NCBI RefSeq assembly: GCF_004768465.1
Contig: NZ_SRMF01000003.1
Span: 248,001-312,000, forward strand
From: Natronospirillum operosum
Lineage (GTDB): Bacteria > Pseudomonadota > Gammaproteobacteria > Pseudomonadales > Natronospirillaceae
DNA length: 64,000 nt
Reading direction: 5' to 3'
How positions within the stretch are numbered: the first letter of the stretch is position 1; each line of letters starts with the position of its first letter. Shown one piece after another: positions 1 through 8,318 of this stretch. A program made the translations under genes and the position numbers. The notes under the pieces were generated by a model that was not told the DNA's origin, searched no databases, and saw only the letters and a program-made list of their open reading frames with translations.

Positions 1-49
1 AATAATATCGTATTCGCCGTTACCACAAATGAAAAGCCGTAATCCTGAT

Positions 50-65
50 ATATTGGATCCAATAT
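50..65. promoter_or_regulatory. 16-bp perfect palindrome, likely operator
   Basis: The sequence ATATTGGATCCAATAT is a perfect 16-bp inverted repeat about 31 bases before the preferred start of the GntR gene at 97. It overlaps a possible upstream ATG at 64, which argues against using that ATG. Position and symmetry suggest an autoregulatory operator of the GntR protein; this is inferred. Confidence 0.5.
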
Positions 66-96
66 GCCAGATGTCGGTCAACCAGGGAGACAGCCG

Positions 97-786
97 ATGA
101 GTCAGGTCAGCATGCAGGTCATCACGGAGCTGCGGCGCATGATCAGCCAGGGTGAGCTGGCGCCGGGCGAGCGCCTGACGGAGACGCAGATCGCGCAGAC
201 CCTGGGCGTTTCACGCATGCCGGTGCGACTGGCCTTTCGCACCCTGGCACAGGAGGGTCTGCTGCAGCAGGCCGGCAAGCGCGGCTTTCTGATTCGCGAA
301 TTCAGCGAAGACGACGTGATCTGCGGGCTGGAGATACGGGGTGCGCTGGAAGGGCTGGCCGCTCGTCGGCTGGCCGAGCGCGGCCTGACCGACGAGGTGC
401 GGGCCGAATTCCGGCATATTCTGCAGGATGGCGAGGAGTTGCTGACCGACCAGACACTGAATGACCGCAAGGTGGAACAGTGGAGCGCTATCAACGCCAG
501 GTTTCACAACACCCTGGTCGAGGCTGCCGGCTCACCGGTCATTGCCGATGCCATAGCGCGCAACAACCACCTGCCCTTTGCCTCCTCCGACTCCATCATG
601 ATCGACCACAACGAACTGGAACGGGAATTCCGCAAGCTGCAGCTGGCCCAGTGGCAGCACCAACTGGTGGTGCAGGCCATCGAGCATGGCGAGGGTGCGC
701 GCGCCGATGCCCTGATGCGCGAGCATGCCTATGTCGGGGTGCGCTACGGTTCACTGTTCGGGCTGCAGGTCCGGCTGCGGCCCTGA
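97..786 (+). CDS. GntR/FadR-family transcriptional regulator (FCD type)
   Basis: A 229-residue DNA-binding regulator. An N-terminal winged helix covers about residues 5-75 (LTETQIAQTLGVSRMPVR is the recognition helix region), followed by an all-helical FCD ligand-binding domain with the usual D-x3-R and two spaced His residues (RFHNTL, EHAYVG). I prefer ATG 97 over the in-frame ATG 64 because GGGAG lies 7 bases upstream of 97 and the 64 start sits inside a palindrome. It is convergent with the shikimate dehydrogenase gene, so its target may lie left of the window, or be the neighbouring aromatic-acid genes. Members of this family usually repress acid or sugar-acid catabolic operons; the ligand cannot be told. 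Confidence 0.85.
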   Translation: MSQVSMQVITELRRMISQGELAPGERLTETQIAQTLGVSRMPVRLAFRTLAQEGLLQQAGKRGFLIREFSEDDVICGLEIRGALEGLAARRLAERGLTDEVRAEFRHILQDGEELLTDQTLNDRKVEQWSAINARFHNTLVEAAGSPVIADAIARNNHLPFASSDSIMIDHNELEREFRKLQLAQWQHQLVVQAIEHGEGARADALMREHAYVGVRYGSLFGLQVRLRP

Positions 787-791
787 ATGAA

Positions 792-809
792 AGCCGCTTG
801 ACTGCGGCT
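792..809. terminator. small hairpin between convergent genes
   Basis: AGCCGC-ttgact-GCGGCT lies in the gap between the GntR stop and the stop of the minus-strand dehydrogenase. The 6-bp stem could terminate both transcripts, but neither side has a T run, so this is weak. Confidence 0.3.
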
Positions 810-1693
810 CAACTGTCGGTAGTCTGGTCGGAGGTTACGGTGACCAGTTGCTGATAGTAGTGGCGGAACAGGCTCATCACATGGACATCAATGTCGCTTG
901 CATCCACCTGATCAGCGGCAAAGCGCCGGAACGCATCCACACCCTGAAAGATGAACAACTCCACCCCGGTCAGCAGGGTGGAGCCGCGCGCTTCTGCTGC
1001 CGCCAGCAGTCGGGTCTGGGCCGGTATGTAGACCGCATCGAATACCCAGTGGTGGGCCTGCAGGTCGTCGGTCGGGATGGGGCAGCCAGGATGATTGACA
1101 TGGCCGACCGGGGTGCAGTTGACGATGCCCTGCCAGTCGCCCAGACGCGCCTTTGCTGCTGCCGCGCTGACGCTGTCAGCCTGAATATTCATCTGCTGCA
1201 GGTCCCTGCACAGCAGACTGCTGCGGACCGGATCACGCTCCATGACATGCACGCGCTTGACGCCCAGTTCGCCCAGGGCGCAGGCGATCGCACGGCCGAC
1301 ACCGCCGGCGCCGATCAGTAGCACTTCGCCCGCCGGCCGGTTGCCGAGTTGATGCCGGTAGGCACTGATAAAACCGCTGTAATCGGTATTGTCGGCCAGA
1401 ACTCTGCCCCCATCGAACAGCAGTGTATTGGCGGTGCCGACGCGATCGACGCCGGCACTGCGCTGGTCGGCAAGATGGCAGGCCAGTTCCTTGAACGGGT
1501 AGGTGACATTGGTGCCGCGATAACCGGCGGCACGCAGCCCGTTCACGGCAGAGGCGAAATGGAAATCGGTCTGGCCGAGCGCATCCACCAGGTCATATTG
1601 CACCTCCAGCCCCACCTTCCCGCCCAGCCGCCGATGCAGATCCGGGGACTGGGACTGCGCAATGCCTTCCCCGATCAGAGCGAGTTTCATCAT
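809..1693 (-). CDS. catabolic shikimate/quinate dehydrogenase (AroE family)
   Basis: A 294-residue NAD(P)-dependent dehydrogenase of the AroE family. The substrate-domain motif NVTYPFK carries the catalytic Lys, NTDYSGF the partner Asp, and GAGGVGRA is the dinucleotide-binding loop. Its start overlaps the quiC stop by ATGA, so the two are translationally coupled, with AGGAGA upstream. Being the last gene of an uptake/quiC operon, it most likely oxidises shikimate (or quinate) to the 3-dehydro acid for catabolism rather than serving aromatic biosynthesis. No 3-dehydroquinate dehydratase is present nearby, so growth on quinate would need one elsewhere. Confident on family, moderate on substrate. 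Confidence 0.85.
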   Translation of the reverse strand: MMKLALIGEGIAQSQSPDLHRRLGGKVGLEVQYDLVDALGQTDFHFASAVNGLRAAGYRGTNVTYPFKELACHLADQRSAGVDRVGTANTLLFDGGRVLADNTDYSGFISAYRHQLGNRPAGEVLLIGAGGVGRAIACALGELGVKRVHVMERDPVRSSLLCRDLQQMNIQADSVSAAAAKARLGDWQGIVNCTPVGHVNHPGCPIPTDDLQAHHWVFDAVYIPAQTRLLAAAEARGSTLLTGVELFIFQGVDAFRRFAADQVDASDIDVHVMSLFRHYYQQLVTVTSDQTTDS

Positions 1694-3558
1694 GCGGTGT
1701 CTCCTGTGGTGGCCTGTGGGTCCGGGGCGGTGGCATCCATACGCTGCTGGGCGGTGACGCGCACAAAGGCATTGGGAGCGCCGAGGCCCTGATAGCCGTC
1801 ACGCTGGACTATTTCGAAGAAGAAGGCCCGCCGGCCCGACAATGTATAGAGCTGCTGATAGGTGCCGTCGGCGTCTTCGTCGTAGAACAGATGGTGGTCG
1901 GCCAGGGCATCCAGCTGCGTCGGTGGCAGGTCGAAACGCGCGGCGAGATCACGATAGTAATTGCCGGGTATCGGCAGCAGCGGCACGTCGGCTTCGGCCA
2001 GTCTGGCCGCGCTGGTGGCCAGATCGGTACTGCGCAGGGCCAGATGATGCACCCCCGAACCGCCGTAGCGGCGCACGAAGCGATTGCTCAGCGTGTCCGG
2101 CGAGGCACTGGCGTTCAGTGCCAGACGGAAGGTGCCGCTGGCATTGCACAGCACCTGGCTCTGAATCAGGCCTCTGGGGTCGGTGACATCAAAGGACGGC
2201 GTGGTGTCCAGATTGAAGATGGCCCGGTACTGCAGCAATACCGACAGAAAGTCATGGTAGGACAGCGACAGAGCAATGTGGTCCAGACCGACCACCGGGC
2301 CCTCGGGCACGGGCTGGACATCACGCGTGAACTCCCGGTCCCAGGTGCGACTGAGCTGCGAATTGTCGATAATGTAGGCCAGCGAGCCATCGACATTGCG
2401 CAGCGCGCTCATGCCATGGGTGGCGCCGACATCTTCCGGTTCGACAATATCGAAACCGAGCAGGTCGGCACGCTTGAAGGCTTCGTAGGCATTGTCCACG
2501 CGCAGGCCGAATGCCGTCACGGCGGTGGCCGTGCGTCCGGGTGAGCGCCCGGCAAAGCTGCTGTCCGGGTTGAGCACGATATTGAGATCATTGATGGCCC
2601 AGCGCTCGGCTTCCAGCGTATGGTGCCGCCCGACACAGGCCAGCCCCAGGGCCGACAGGGTATTGCGCAGAGCGGGCAGGTCCTCCGTTTCGGCGGCCAC
2701 TTCAATGAAGGCAATCCCGTCGATATCCTGGGGTACCGGGACCGCGCTGTCGGCGGCCATGGCCCGCAGCAGGCGGTAGGAGCGCTGTCCGTCGCGGGCC
2801 GTCTGGTCGCTGTGCCCCATGCGAAAGACATCATTGAAGATCTCGTGCGACAGGGGGCCGTCGTATCGGGTTTCTTCCAGCAGACGCATGAAATCCGCCA
2901 TCTGCAGTTCGCCCTGGCCCGGGAAGCAGCGGTAGTGGCGGCTCCATGACAGGTGGTCCATCGACAGTCGCGGCGCGTCGGCCGTCTGCACCAGAAAGAT
3001 GCGATCACTGGGGATGCTGCCGATGGTGTTGAGATCGGTCTGGCGCGAAAAGATATGGAAGGTATCCAGCACCAGGCCGACCGCCGGGTGGTCGGCGCGC
3101 CGGACCACTTCCCAGCTGTCCCGGTAGTCGTGAATATGGCGCCCCCAGGCGAGGGCCTCGAAGGCTACCCGCAGACCCCGCCGGCGGGCCCGTTCACCCA
3201 GTTCGTGAAAGTCTTCGGCGGCCCGGGACAGTCCGGGCAGGGCATCGGGGTGCACACTGCTGCAGACCATCAGCAGGTCCGTGCCCAGTTCCTGCATCAG
3301 GTCGAACTTGCGCTCCGCCCGATCCAGCGCCTGTTTACGCTGCCGGCCTTCCAGACCCTCGAAGTCACGGAAAGGCTGCAGGGTCACCAGCTCAAGCCCG
3401 CGCTCGGCAATCATTCTGCCAGCCTGGATGGCGGTACCATCGAAGGCTGTCAGGTCATTTTCGAACAGCTCCAGGCCGTCGAAGCCGGCATCAGCGATCG
3501 CCGCCACCTTTTCGGGCAGCGAGCCGCTCAGGCAGACGGTGGCAATGGACGATTTCAT
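1690..3558 (-). CDS. quiC: 3-dehydroshikimate dehydratase, QuiC type fused to a VOC/HPPD-like domain
   Basis: A 622-residue protein with a TIM-barrel of the sugar-phosphate isomerase/AP-endonuclease-2 type (about residues 1-275), joined to a C-terminal 4-hydroxyphenylpyruvate-dioxygenase-like half (about 285-610, with GLDHIALS, GVHHLAL and FFFEIVQR). This two-domain layout and length match the bacterial QuiC enzymes that dehydrate 3-dehydroshikimate to protocatechuate. I start at ATG 3558 (MKSSIATV) because CGGAGA precedes it; an in-frame ATG 21 bases earlier lacks this. It follows dctM by 39 bases and overlaps the dehydrogenase gene, so it belongs to one transcript with the TRAP genes. The C-terminal half keeps metal-site-like His and Glu residues, but its job in QuiC enzymes is unclear. 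Confidence 0.88.
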   Translation of the reverse strand: MKSSIATVCLSGSLPEKVAAIADAGFDGLELFENDLTAFDGTAIQAGRMIAERGLELVTLQPFRDFEGLEGRQRKQALDRAERKFDLMQELGTDLLMVCSSVHPDALPGLSRAAEDFHELGERARRRGLRVAFEALAWGRHIHDYRDSWEVVRRADHPAVGLVLDTFHIFSRQTDLNTIGSIPSDRIFLVQTADAPRLSMDHLSWSRHYRCFPGQGELQMADFMRLLEETRYDGPLSHEIFNDVFRMGHSDQTARDGQRSYRLLRAMAADSAVPVPQDIDGIAFIEVAAETEDLPALRNTLSALGLACVGRHHTLEAERWAINDLNIVLNPDSSFAGRSPGRTATAVTAFGLRVDNAYEAFKRADLLGFDIVEPEDVGATHGMSALRNVDGSLAYIIDNSQLSRTWDREFTRDVQPVPEGPVVGLDHIALSLSYHDFLSVLLQYRAIFNLDTTPSFDVTDPRGLIQSQVLCNASGTFRLALNASASPDTLSNRFVRRYGGSGVHHLALRSTDLATSAARLAEADVPLLPIPGNYYRDLAARFDLPPTQLDALADHHLFYDEDADGTYQQLYTLSGRRAFFFEIVQRDGYQGLGAPNAFVRVTAQQRMDATAPDPQATTGDTA

Positions 3559-3597
3559 ATCAGGTCTCCGGGTTTGCACACAGCCGTCAGTCGGTCA

Positions 3598-4866
3598 TCA
3601 GTAACCTGCCAGTCGCGGCAGGAAGGTTACCAACTGCGGCACAAAGGTGATCAGCAGCAGTACCAGCAGCAGCATGAAGAGCATCGGCAATATGCGCCGG
3701 ATGATTGGCCCCAGGCCGGTACGCCCTATGGCTTCCGCCACAAAGAGACAGAGTCCCAGTGGTGGTGTAATCAGCCCCAGCATCAGGGTGAATATCACCA
3801 CGATGGCAAAGTGCAGCGGATCCAGCCCGAGCGCCATTGCGATGGGGTGGATGATGGGGACCAGCACCAGGATGGCGGCAATGCCTTCCAGGAACAGTCC
3901 CACCACCAGCAACAACAGTATGATTGTCAGCAGGAATACCCACTGGGCATCCACGGTGGTCAGTGCCCATGCGGTGATCATGTTGGGTACCCGGTTGTAG
4001 GTCAGCACCCAGTTGGCTGCTGCTGCGGCGCCCATGATGATCATGATGATGGCGGTATCCCGCATGGCGCGGGCAAAGATCTCGGGCAGTCGCTGCAGCG
4101 AAATCGTGCGGTAGAGCACCACGCCCACAATCAGGGCATAGATGACAGCGAACGACGCGGCTTCGGTGGGCGTCACTACACCGGTCAGTATGGAACCCAC
4201 CACGAAGATTGGCATGAAGACTGGGATCAGGCCCTGCAGCAGAGCCTTGCGGCGGGACATCGCACGCAGCGCCTTCACCGCGCCCAGGTCGCCGGCAAAG
4301 AAAAAGACGTAGATCGACAGCGCCACGGCCATCAGCAGGCCCGGCACTATGCCGGCGAGGAAGAGTCCGGGTACGGACACGCCGGAAACCGTCAGCGCAT
4401 AGATGATGACCGGGATACTGGGCGGAATAATGGGACCGATGACCGAAGAGGCCGAGGTCAGTGCGGCGGCGAAGGCACGCGGATAGCCCTCCTTTTCCAT
4501 GGCCGGTACAAAGACCCGGCCCAGCGCCGAGGTGTCGGCGATAGCCGAGCCGGACAGCCCGGCGAAAATGACCGATGCCCAGATGTTCACGTGGGCCAGC
4601 CCCGCCTTCAGGCGGCCGACAATGGCATTGGCCATGTTGATGATGCGCTGCGTGATGCCCGCCTCGTTCATCAGCTCGCCAGCCAGAATGAACAGCGGTA
4701 TGGCCAGCAGTGGAAACGAATTGAGGCCCGCAAACAGCTGCTGCGCGACGATACGAATGTGGTAGGGGAAGTCGCCGGTGATCATCAGCACCAGCAGGCT
4801 GCCCAGAATGGCGAAAGCAAAGGGCACGCCGATCAGCACGGCGACAATGAGCAGCGTAATGATCAT
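3598..4866 (-). CDS. dctM: TRAP transporter large permease (DctM)
   Basis: A 422-residue inner-membrane protein of about 12 hydrophobic segments, the cation-coupled subunit of a tripartite ATP-independent periplasmic transporter. Typical DctM stretches are visible: PLFILAGELM, the SGSAIADTSALG turn, IIPPSIPVIIYA and ITPPLGLCLF near the C-terminus. It overlaps dctQ by ATGA. Its place in an operon with quiC and a shikimate dehydrogenase suggests uptake of shikimate, quinate or 3-dehydroshikimate; that substrate is inferred from context alone. Confidence 0.93.
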   Translation of the reverse strand: MIITLLIVAVLIGVPFAFAILGSLLVLMITGDFPYHIRIVAQQLFAGLNSFPLLAIPLFILAGELMNEAGITQRIINMANAIVGRLKAGLAHVNIWASVIFAGLSGSAIADTSALGRVFVPAMEKEGYPRAFAAALTSASSVIGPIIPPSIPVIIYALTVSGVSVPGLFLAGIVPGLLMAVALSIYVFFFAGDLGAVKALRAMSRRKALLQGLIPVFMPIFVVGSILTGVVTPTEAASFAVIYALIVGVVLYRTISLQRLPEIFARAMRDTAIIMIIMGAAAAANWVLTYNRVPNMITAWALTTVDAQWVFLLTIILLLLVVGLFLEGIAAILVLVPIIHPIAMALGLDPLHFAIVVIFTLMLGLITPPLGLCLFVAEAIGRTGLGPIIRRILPMLFMLLLVLLLITFVPQLVTFLPRLAGY

Positions 4867-5369
4867 TCGCCAGCCTCCTCTTCAGTTGCCCCGGCAGGCG
4901 CCTGGAAGCGCAGCATCGCCATGATCAGAGACGACAGAGCCAGCAGGGTGCCGCCGGCAAGCACTGCGGAATGGAACATCCACATCGAGAATCCGGTGCT
5001 CGATGACCGCACATGGCCCCGGCTGTCCATGAACGCCAGGGCGGAAAACATCAGGCCGATGCCGACGGCCAGTACCAGCAGGTCGATAGCGACGGTTAAT
5101 AGGCGCTGTGTTTGCGCCGGCAACAGGGTCTGCAGCAGGTTGAAGCGCACATGCTTATCCTGCAGGTAGGCCCAGGCAATACCGAACATGATGCCGTAGA
5201 TCATCAGGTAGACGGCCATGTTCTCACCCCAGACCAGGGACCGACCCACGGTGTAGCGCTGCAGGGCGTTCACCAGTACGATCACAAACAGCAGCATCAT
5301 GCACAGTCCGGACAGGCTGCTGGTCAGAACAATCAAGTAATGGCGCAGTCTGCGCATCAACATGGACAT
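4863..5369 (-). CDS. dctQ: TRAP transporter small permease (DctQ)
   Basis: A 168-residue membrane protein with four hydrophobic segments and the DctQ signature around NALQRYTVGRSLVWGEN. The open frame extends upstream to 5510, but that part would run through the dctP stop and the intergenic hairpin. ATG 5369 (MSMLMRRLRH) has GGAG just upstream and gives the family's normal length. It partners DctM in the membrane and receives substrate from DctP. Confidence 0.88.
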   Translation of the reverse strand: MSMLMRRLRHYLIVLTSSLSGLCMMLLFVIVLVNALQRYTVGRSLVWGENMAVYLMIYGIMFGIAWAYLQDKHVRFNLLQTLLPAQTQRLLTVAIDLLVLAVGIGLMFSALAFMDSRGHVRSSSTGFSMWMFHSAVLAGGTLLALSSLIMAMLRFQAPAGATEEEAGE

Positions 5370-5408
5370 GGGGGCACTCCGGAATTGACTGGGAAGTCGG
5401 AAGCGTAA

Positions 5409-5439
5409 CAGGCTCGCCCGATGCGGGCGGGCGAGCCTG
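5409..5439 (-). promoter_or_regulatory. intercistronic hairpin between dctP and dctQ
   Basis: CAGGCTCGCCCG and CGGGCGAGCCTG form a perfect 12-bp stem with a 7-base loop, starting 7 bases after the dctP stop. There is no T run. Hairpins here often protect the binding-protein mRNA 3' end or cause partial termination, so that the receptor is made in excess over the permease; applying that here is an inference. Confidence 0.6.
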
Positions 5440-5445
5440 GGGCTA

Positions 5446-6462
5446 TCAGAGCCCGATGCGCGCGTTCTCGACGGCTTCGGAAAGGCGGTCAATCCACTCG
5501 GCATCGCCACCCAGTTCCTCGCGCAGATACTCCACTACAGGCGGCTGCGCTGCGGTGCGGAACTGTTCCATCTGTTCGTCAGTAGGCTGCGTCACTTCCA
5601 TGCCACGCGCTTCCAGATTGGCAATGCCCTCGGCAGAGCCAAACTGCTGAATGGCCCGGCCGACATTACCGGCCACCACAGCAGCGCGCTGGATGGCCGC
5701 ACGGTCGGCTTCCGGCAGCGACTGGAAGAACTCGTCGTTGATCAGGATATGGTCGACCCCGTAAACGTGCCGGTCGAGCGTCAGGTAGTCCTGGAACTCG
5801 TAAAAACCATTCTCGTAGATCACGGAAATGGGGTTCTCCTGGCCGTCGACCACGCCGGTAGCCAGCGCTGTGGGGACCTCACCCCAGTCGATGCCCATGG
5901 GTTCCGCGCCCAGACCACGAACCATCTCCAGATAGAGCGGAATGGTCTGTACCCGGAAACGCAGGCCACTCATGTCTTCCGGCGAGTGGATAGGGCGCAC
6001 AGAGTTGGTGAAGTGGCGGAAGCCGGTTTCGCCGTAGGCCAGGGTGCGCAGGCCGGTTTCGTTGAGGCAGTGCTCGGCCAGAGTCTGGCCGAATTCACCA
6101 TCCATCACGGCCCAAGCCACCGGCGCGGACGGGAAGGTGTAGGGGATATCGGTGACCGCAGCCGCCTGGCAGTAGTTGGCGTAGGAACCGGAGACCATGG
6201 AGATGGTAATGACACCGTCAATAGTGCCCTCGATCAGATCACCCTCCGGGCCCAAAGAGCCAGCCGGGTAGATGTCAACCGTCATGTCGGTTTCGGCTTC
6301 GATCAGGTTCTTGAATACATGGGCAGCAGCGCCCTTCTTGGAGGTGGTCCAGTCATCCGGATCGACATGGGCAAAACGCAGGGTCTGCCCCATGACGGAG
6401 CCGGAAATGGTCAGGGCAAGTGCCGCCACCGCAGTGGCCAGCATTGGGGTCTGAATAGTCAT
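5446..6462 (-). CDS. dctP: TRAP transporter solute-binding protein (DctP family)
   Basis: A 338-residue periplasmic receptor. A cleavable signal peptide ends near residue 25 (SGSVMGQ), and the mature part opens TLRFAHVDPDD. The family's conserved central region reads GLRFRVQTIPLYLEMVRGLGAEP, with the carboxylate-binding Arg in RFRVQ, followed by GVVDGQENPIS, which is typical of DctP proteins. It is the first gene of the operon, divergent from the TetR gene, with a recognisable promoter at 6571-6599. Ligand is probably an aromatic-precursor acid, judged only from quiC and the dehydrogenase downstream. Confidence 0.92.
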   Translation of the reverse strand: MTIQTPMLATAVAALALTISGSVMGQTLRFAHVDPDDWTTSKKGAAAHVFKNLIEAETDMTVDIYPAGSLGPEGDLIEGTIDGVITISMVSGSYANYCQAAAVTDIPYTFPSAPVAWAVMDGEFGQTLAEHCLNETGLRTLAYGETGFRHFTNSVRPIHSPEDMSGLRFRVQTIPLYLEMVRGLGAEPMGIDWGEVPTALATGVVDGQENPISVIYENGFYEFQDYLTLDRHVYGVDHILINDEFFQSLPEADRAAIQRAAVVAGNVGRAIQQFGSAEGIANLEARGMEVTQPTDEQMEQFRTAAQPPVVEYLREELGGDAEWIDRLSEAVENARIGL

Positions 6463-6570
6463 TCTTGTTGTCCTCTCTGTCGTCCGCTCGGGGAGAGCGG
6501 CAGGTAGATTGTCACTGATTTATTGTGGTTTATTTTTGCTTGTGGCTCAGGTTCTCAGGCCAGCACATTC

Positions 6571-6599
6571 ATAATGTACGAAATGGTACGTATAGTCAA
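6571..6599 (-). promoter_or_regulatory. promoter of dctPQM-quiC with a GTAC operator in its spacer
   Basis: On the minus strand TTGACT (6594-6599), a 17-base spacer and CATTAT (6571-6576) form a fair sigma-70 promoter about 105 bases before dctP. Two GTAC cores 10 bases apart (6576-6579 and 6586-6589) sit in the spacer, a placement expected for a repressor site. The divergent TetR protein is the natural candidate. Confidence 0.5.
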
Positions 6600-6640
6600 C
6601 CTGTGGTAGGATGGGCCCGAATCGGGAGATAATCAGGGCC

Positions 6641-7372
6641 ATGACGATACTCAACAACAAGACTCAGCAGTCGTCCGGGAGGCAGGGAGTGACCAGTCGC
6701 AAGCGCACACGCAAGAATGACCCGGAGCGGGTCAGGGCAGACATCATGCGGGTGGCCACCCGGGAATTCTCCGAGAAGGGGCTGTCGGGCGCGCGCATTG
6801 ACGAGATTGCCGAGAAGACGCAGACCTCCAAGCGCATGATCTACTACTACTTTCAGGACAAGGAGACGCTCTATCTGCGGGCGCTTGAGCAGTCCTATCA
6901 GGCCGTGCGCCACAAGGAAGGCGAACTGGACTTGGATCACCTGCCGCCGGTGGATGCGCTGGCCCGGCTGGTGGCCTTTACCTTCGGGCACCACATCAGT
7001 CACCCCGATTTCATTCGCATGGTCATGATCGAGAACATTCACCATGGTCGTTATCTTGGGCAGTCCGAATTCATTCAGAGTCTGAATGCAGGCGCCATTG
7101 AAGAGCTGGAGCGTATCTATCGGCGCGGGGTGACGTCCGGCGATTTCCGGGACGATCTGGACCCGCTGGAACTGCACTGGCTGATCAGTGCACTGTCGTT
7201 TTTCAATGTGTCCAACCAGTATACCTTTTCCCATATCTTCAACTGGGACCAGGCTGCTCCGGACAACCAGAAGATACTGCAGGGGCATGTGATCGACATG
7301 GTCATGCGCTACGTGCTGTCGCGCGAGGCCATGCTGCGTCACCTGGACGGCCAGCCCGACCCGCAGGCCTGA
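6641..7372 (+). CDS. TetR/AcrR-family transcriptional regulator
   Basis: A 243-residue repressor with an N-terminal TetR helix-turn-helix (MRVATREFSEKGLSGARI through KRMIYYYFQDKETLY, about residues 25-75) and a helical ligand domain. An in-frame ATG at 6611 exists, but 6641 has GGGAGA upstream at a more normal distance. The basic extension before the HTH (SRKRTRKNDPERV) is common in regulators of aromatic-acid genes. It is divergent from dctP and 7 bases ahead of the AEC carrier gene, so it probably controls both, binding the GTAC sites at 6576-6589. Confidence 0.85.
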   Translation: MTILNNKTQQSSGRQGVTSRKRTRKNDPERVRADIMRVATREFSEKGLSGARIDEIAEKTQTSKRMIYYYFQDKETLYLRALEQSYQAVRHKEGELDLDHLPPVDALARLVAFTFGHHISHPDFIRMVMIENIHHGRYLGQSEFIQSLNAGAIEELERIYRRGVTSGDFRDDLDPLELHWLISALSFFNVSNQYTFSHIFNWDQAAPDNQKILQGHVIDMVMRYVLSREAMLRHLDGQPDPQA

Positions 7373-7379
7373 CCGGCCC

Positions 7380-8318
7380 ATGGAAGTCTCTCTGGCCAGC
7401 ACCGTCCTGCCCATCTTTGCGGTGATCGTGCTGGGTTACGGGGCCGTGCGGGGTGGTTTCTTTCCCCGTGAAGCCATTCCGCACATGGGTCGCTTTGTGG
7501 TCAGCTACTGCCTGCCGGCCCTGATTTTTTCCACTGTCGCTTCGTCACCCATTGGTGAGGTGCTGAACCCGCACTATGTCACCGTCTATGCGCTCGGCAG
7601 TCTGCTCGGTTTCTGGCTGGTCTATGGTCTGTTTCGTGCGGTTTCGGGTGCCCAGCCACTGGCGGCGACGGGCAGCGGCATGGGGGTATCGGTCAGCAAC
7701 AGCGCCTTTGTCGGGGCGCCGGTGCTGATTGCGGTCTATGGCAGTCTGCCGGCCAATGCCTTCACCATGAACCTGCTGGTGGAAAACGTTCTGATCCTGC
7801 CTATGGTGCTGATACTGTTCGAATTTGCGCGCAGTCGGAATCAGGGGTGGGCAGGTCTGGCTGCTGTCTCCGGAGTTGGGCGCAATCTGCTGCGCAACCC
7901 CATGTTGCTGGCGCTGGTGGTGGGCCTGGTCTGCAATCTGCTTGGTGCCCGCCTGGCCGAGCCGGTAGAGCGCAGCATCGGATTTCTGGTCAGTGCAGCT
8001 ACCGGGGTGGCGCTGTTCGTGATCGGCGGTTCGCTGGTGGGTACCCGCTGGGGTGGTCGGTTGGGCACCATTCTTGGGGTGATGGCCGGCAAGCTGCTGC
8101 TGCATCCGCTGCTGGTGGCTGGTCTGGTCTGGCTGGCTCCGCCTTTCGACCCCGAGCTGCAGCGTATCGTCATCCTGTCGGCGGCCATGCCGATGCTCAG
8201 CATCTATCCGGTGCTGGCCGGGCGCTACCATGCCGACAGTGCCTATGCAGCCATTCTGCTGGTGACCACGCTGATGTCGATGCTGAGTTTGTCCGTTTGG
8301 TTGCTGGTGCTGTACTAG
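7380..8318 (+). CDS. AEC-family transporter (auxin efflux carrier/MdcF type)
   Basis: A 312-residue integral membrane protein with about ten hydrophobic segments in the two-bundle pattern of the auxin-efflux-carrier family. Family landmarks are the SVSNSAFVGAPVL region in the first half and SAAMPMLSIYPVLAG in the second. It follows the TetR gene by 7 bases. Bacterial members move dicarboxylates such as malonate or malate, so transport of an organic acid is plausible. Its stop codon abuts the lacI-like fragment at 8319. Confidence 0.85.
   Translation: MEVSLASTVLPIFAVIVLGYGAVRGGFFPREAIPHMGRFVVSYCLPALIFSTVASSPIGEVLNPHYVTVYALGSLLGFWLVYGLFRAVSGAQPLAATGSGMGVSVSNSAFVGAPVLIAVYGSLPANAFTMNLLVENVLILPMVLILFEFARSRNQGWAGLAAVSGVGRNLLRNPMLLALVVGLVCNLLGARLAEPVERSIGFLVSAATGVALFVIGGSLVGTRWGGRLGTILGVMAGKLLLHPLLVAGLVWLAPPFDPELQRIVILSAAMPMLSIYPVLAGRYHADSAYAAILLVTTLMSMLSLSVWLLVLY

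Noticed and set aside
2953-5169. 738-codon plus-strand open frame opposite quiC, dctM and dctQ
   Set aside because: It is rich in Gln, His, Asp and Gly with no recognisable domain, and mirrors three well-supported minus-strand genes; such antisense frames are normal in GC-rich DNA.
5370-5510. Upstream extension of dctQ
   Set aside because: It passes through the dctP stop and the intergenic hairpin and lacks DctQ similarity; ATG 5369 is better.
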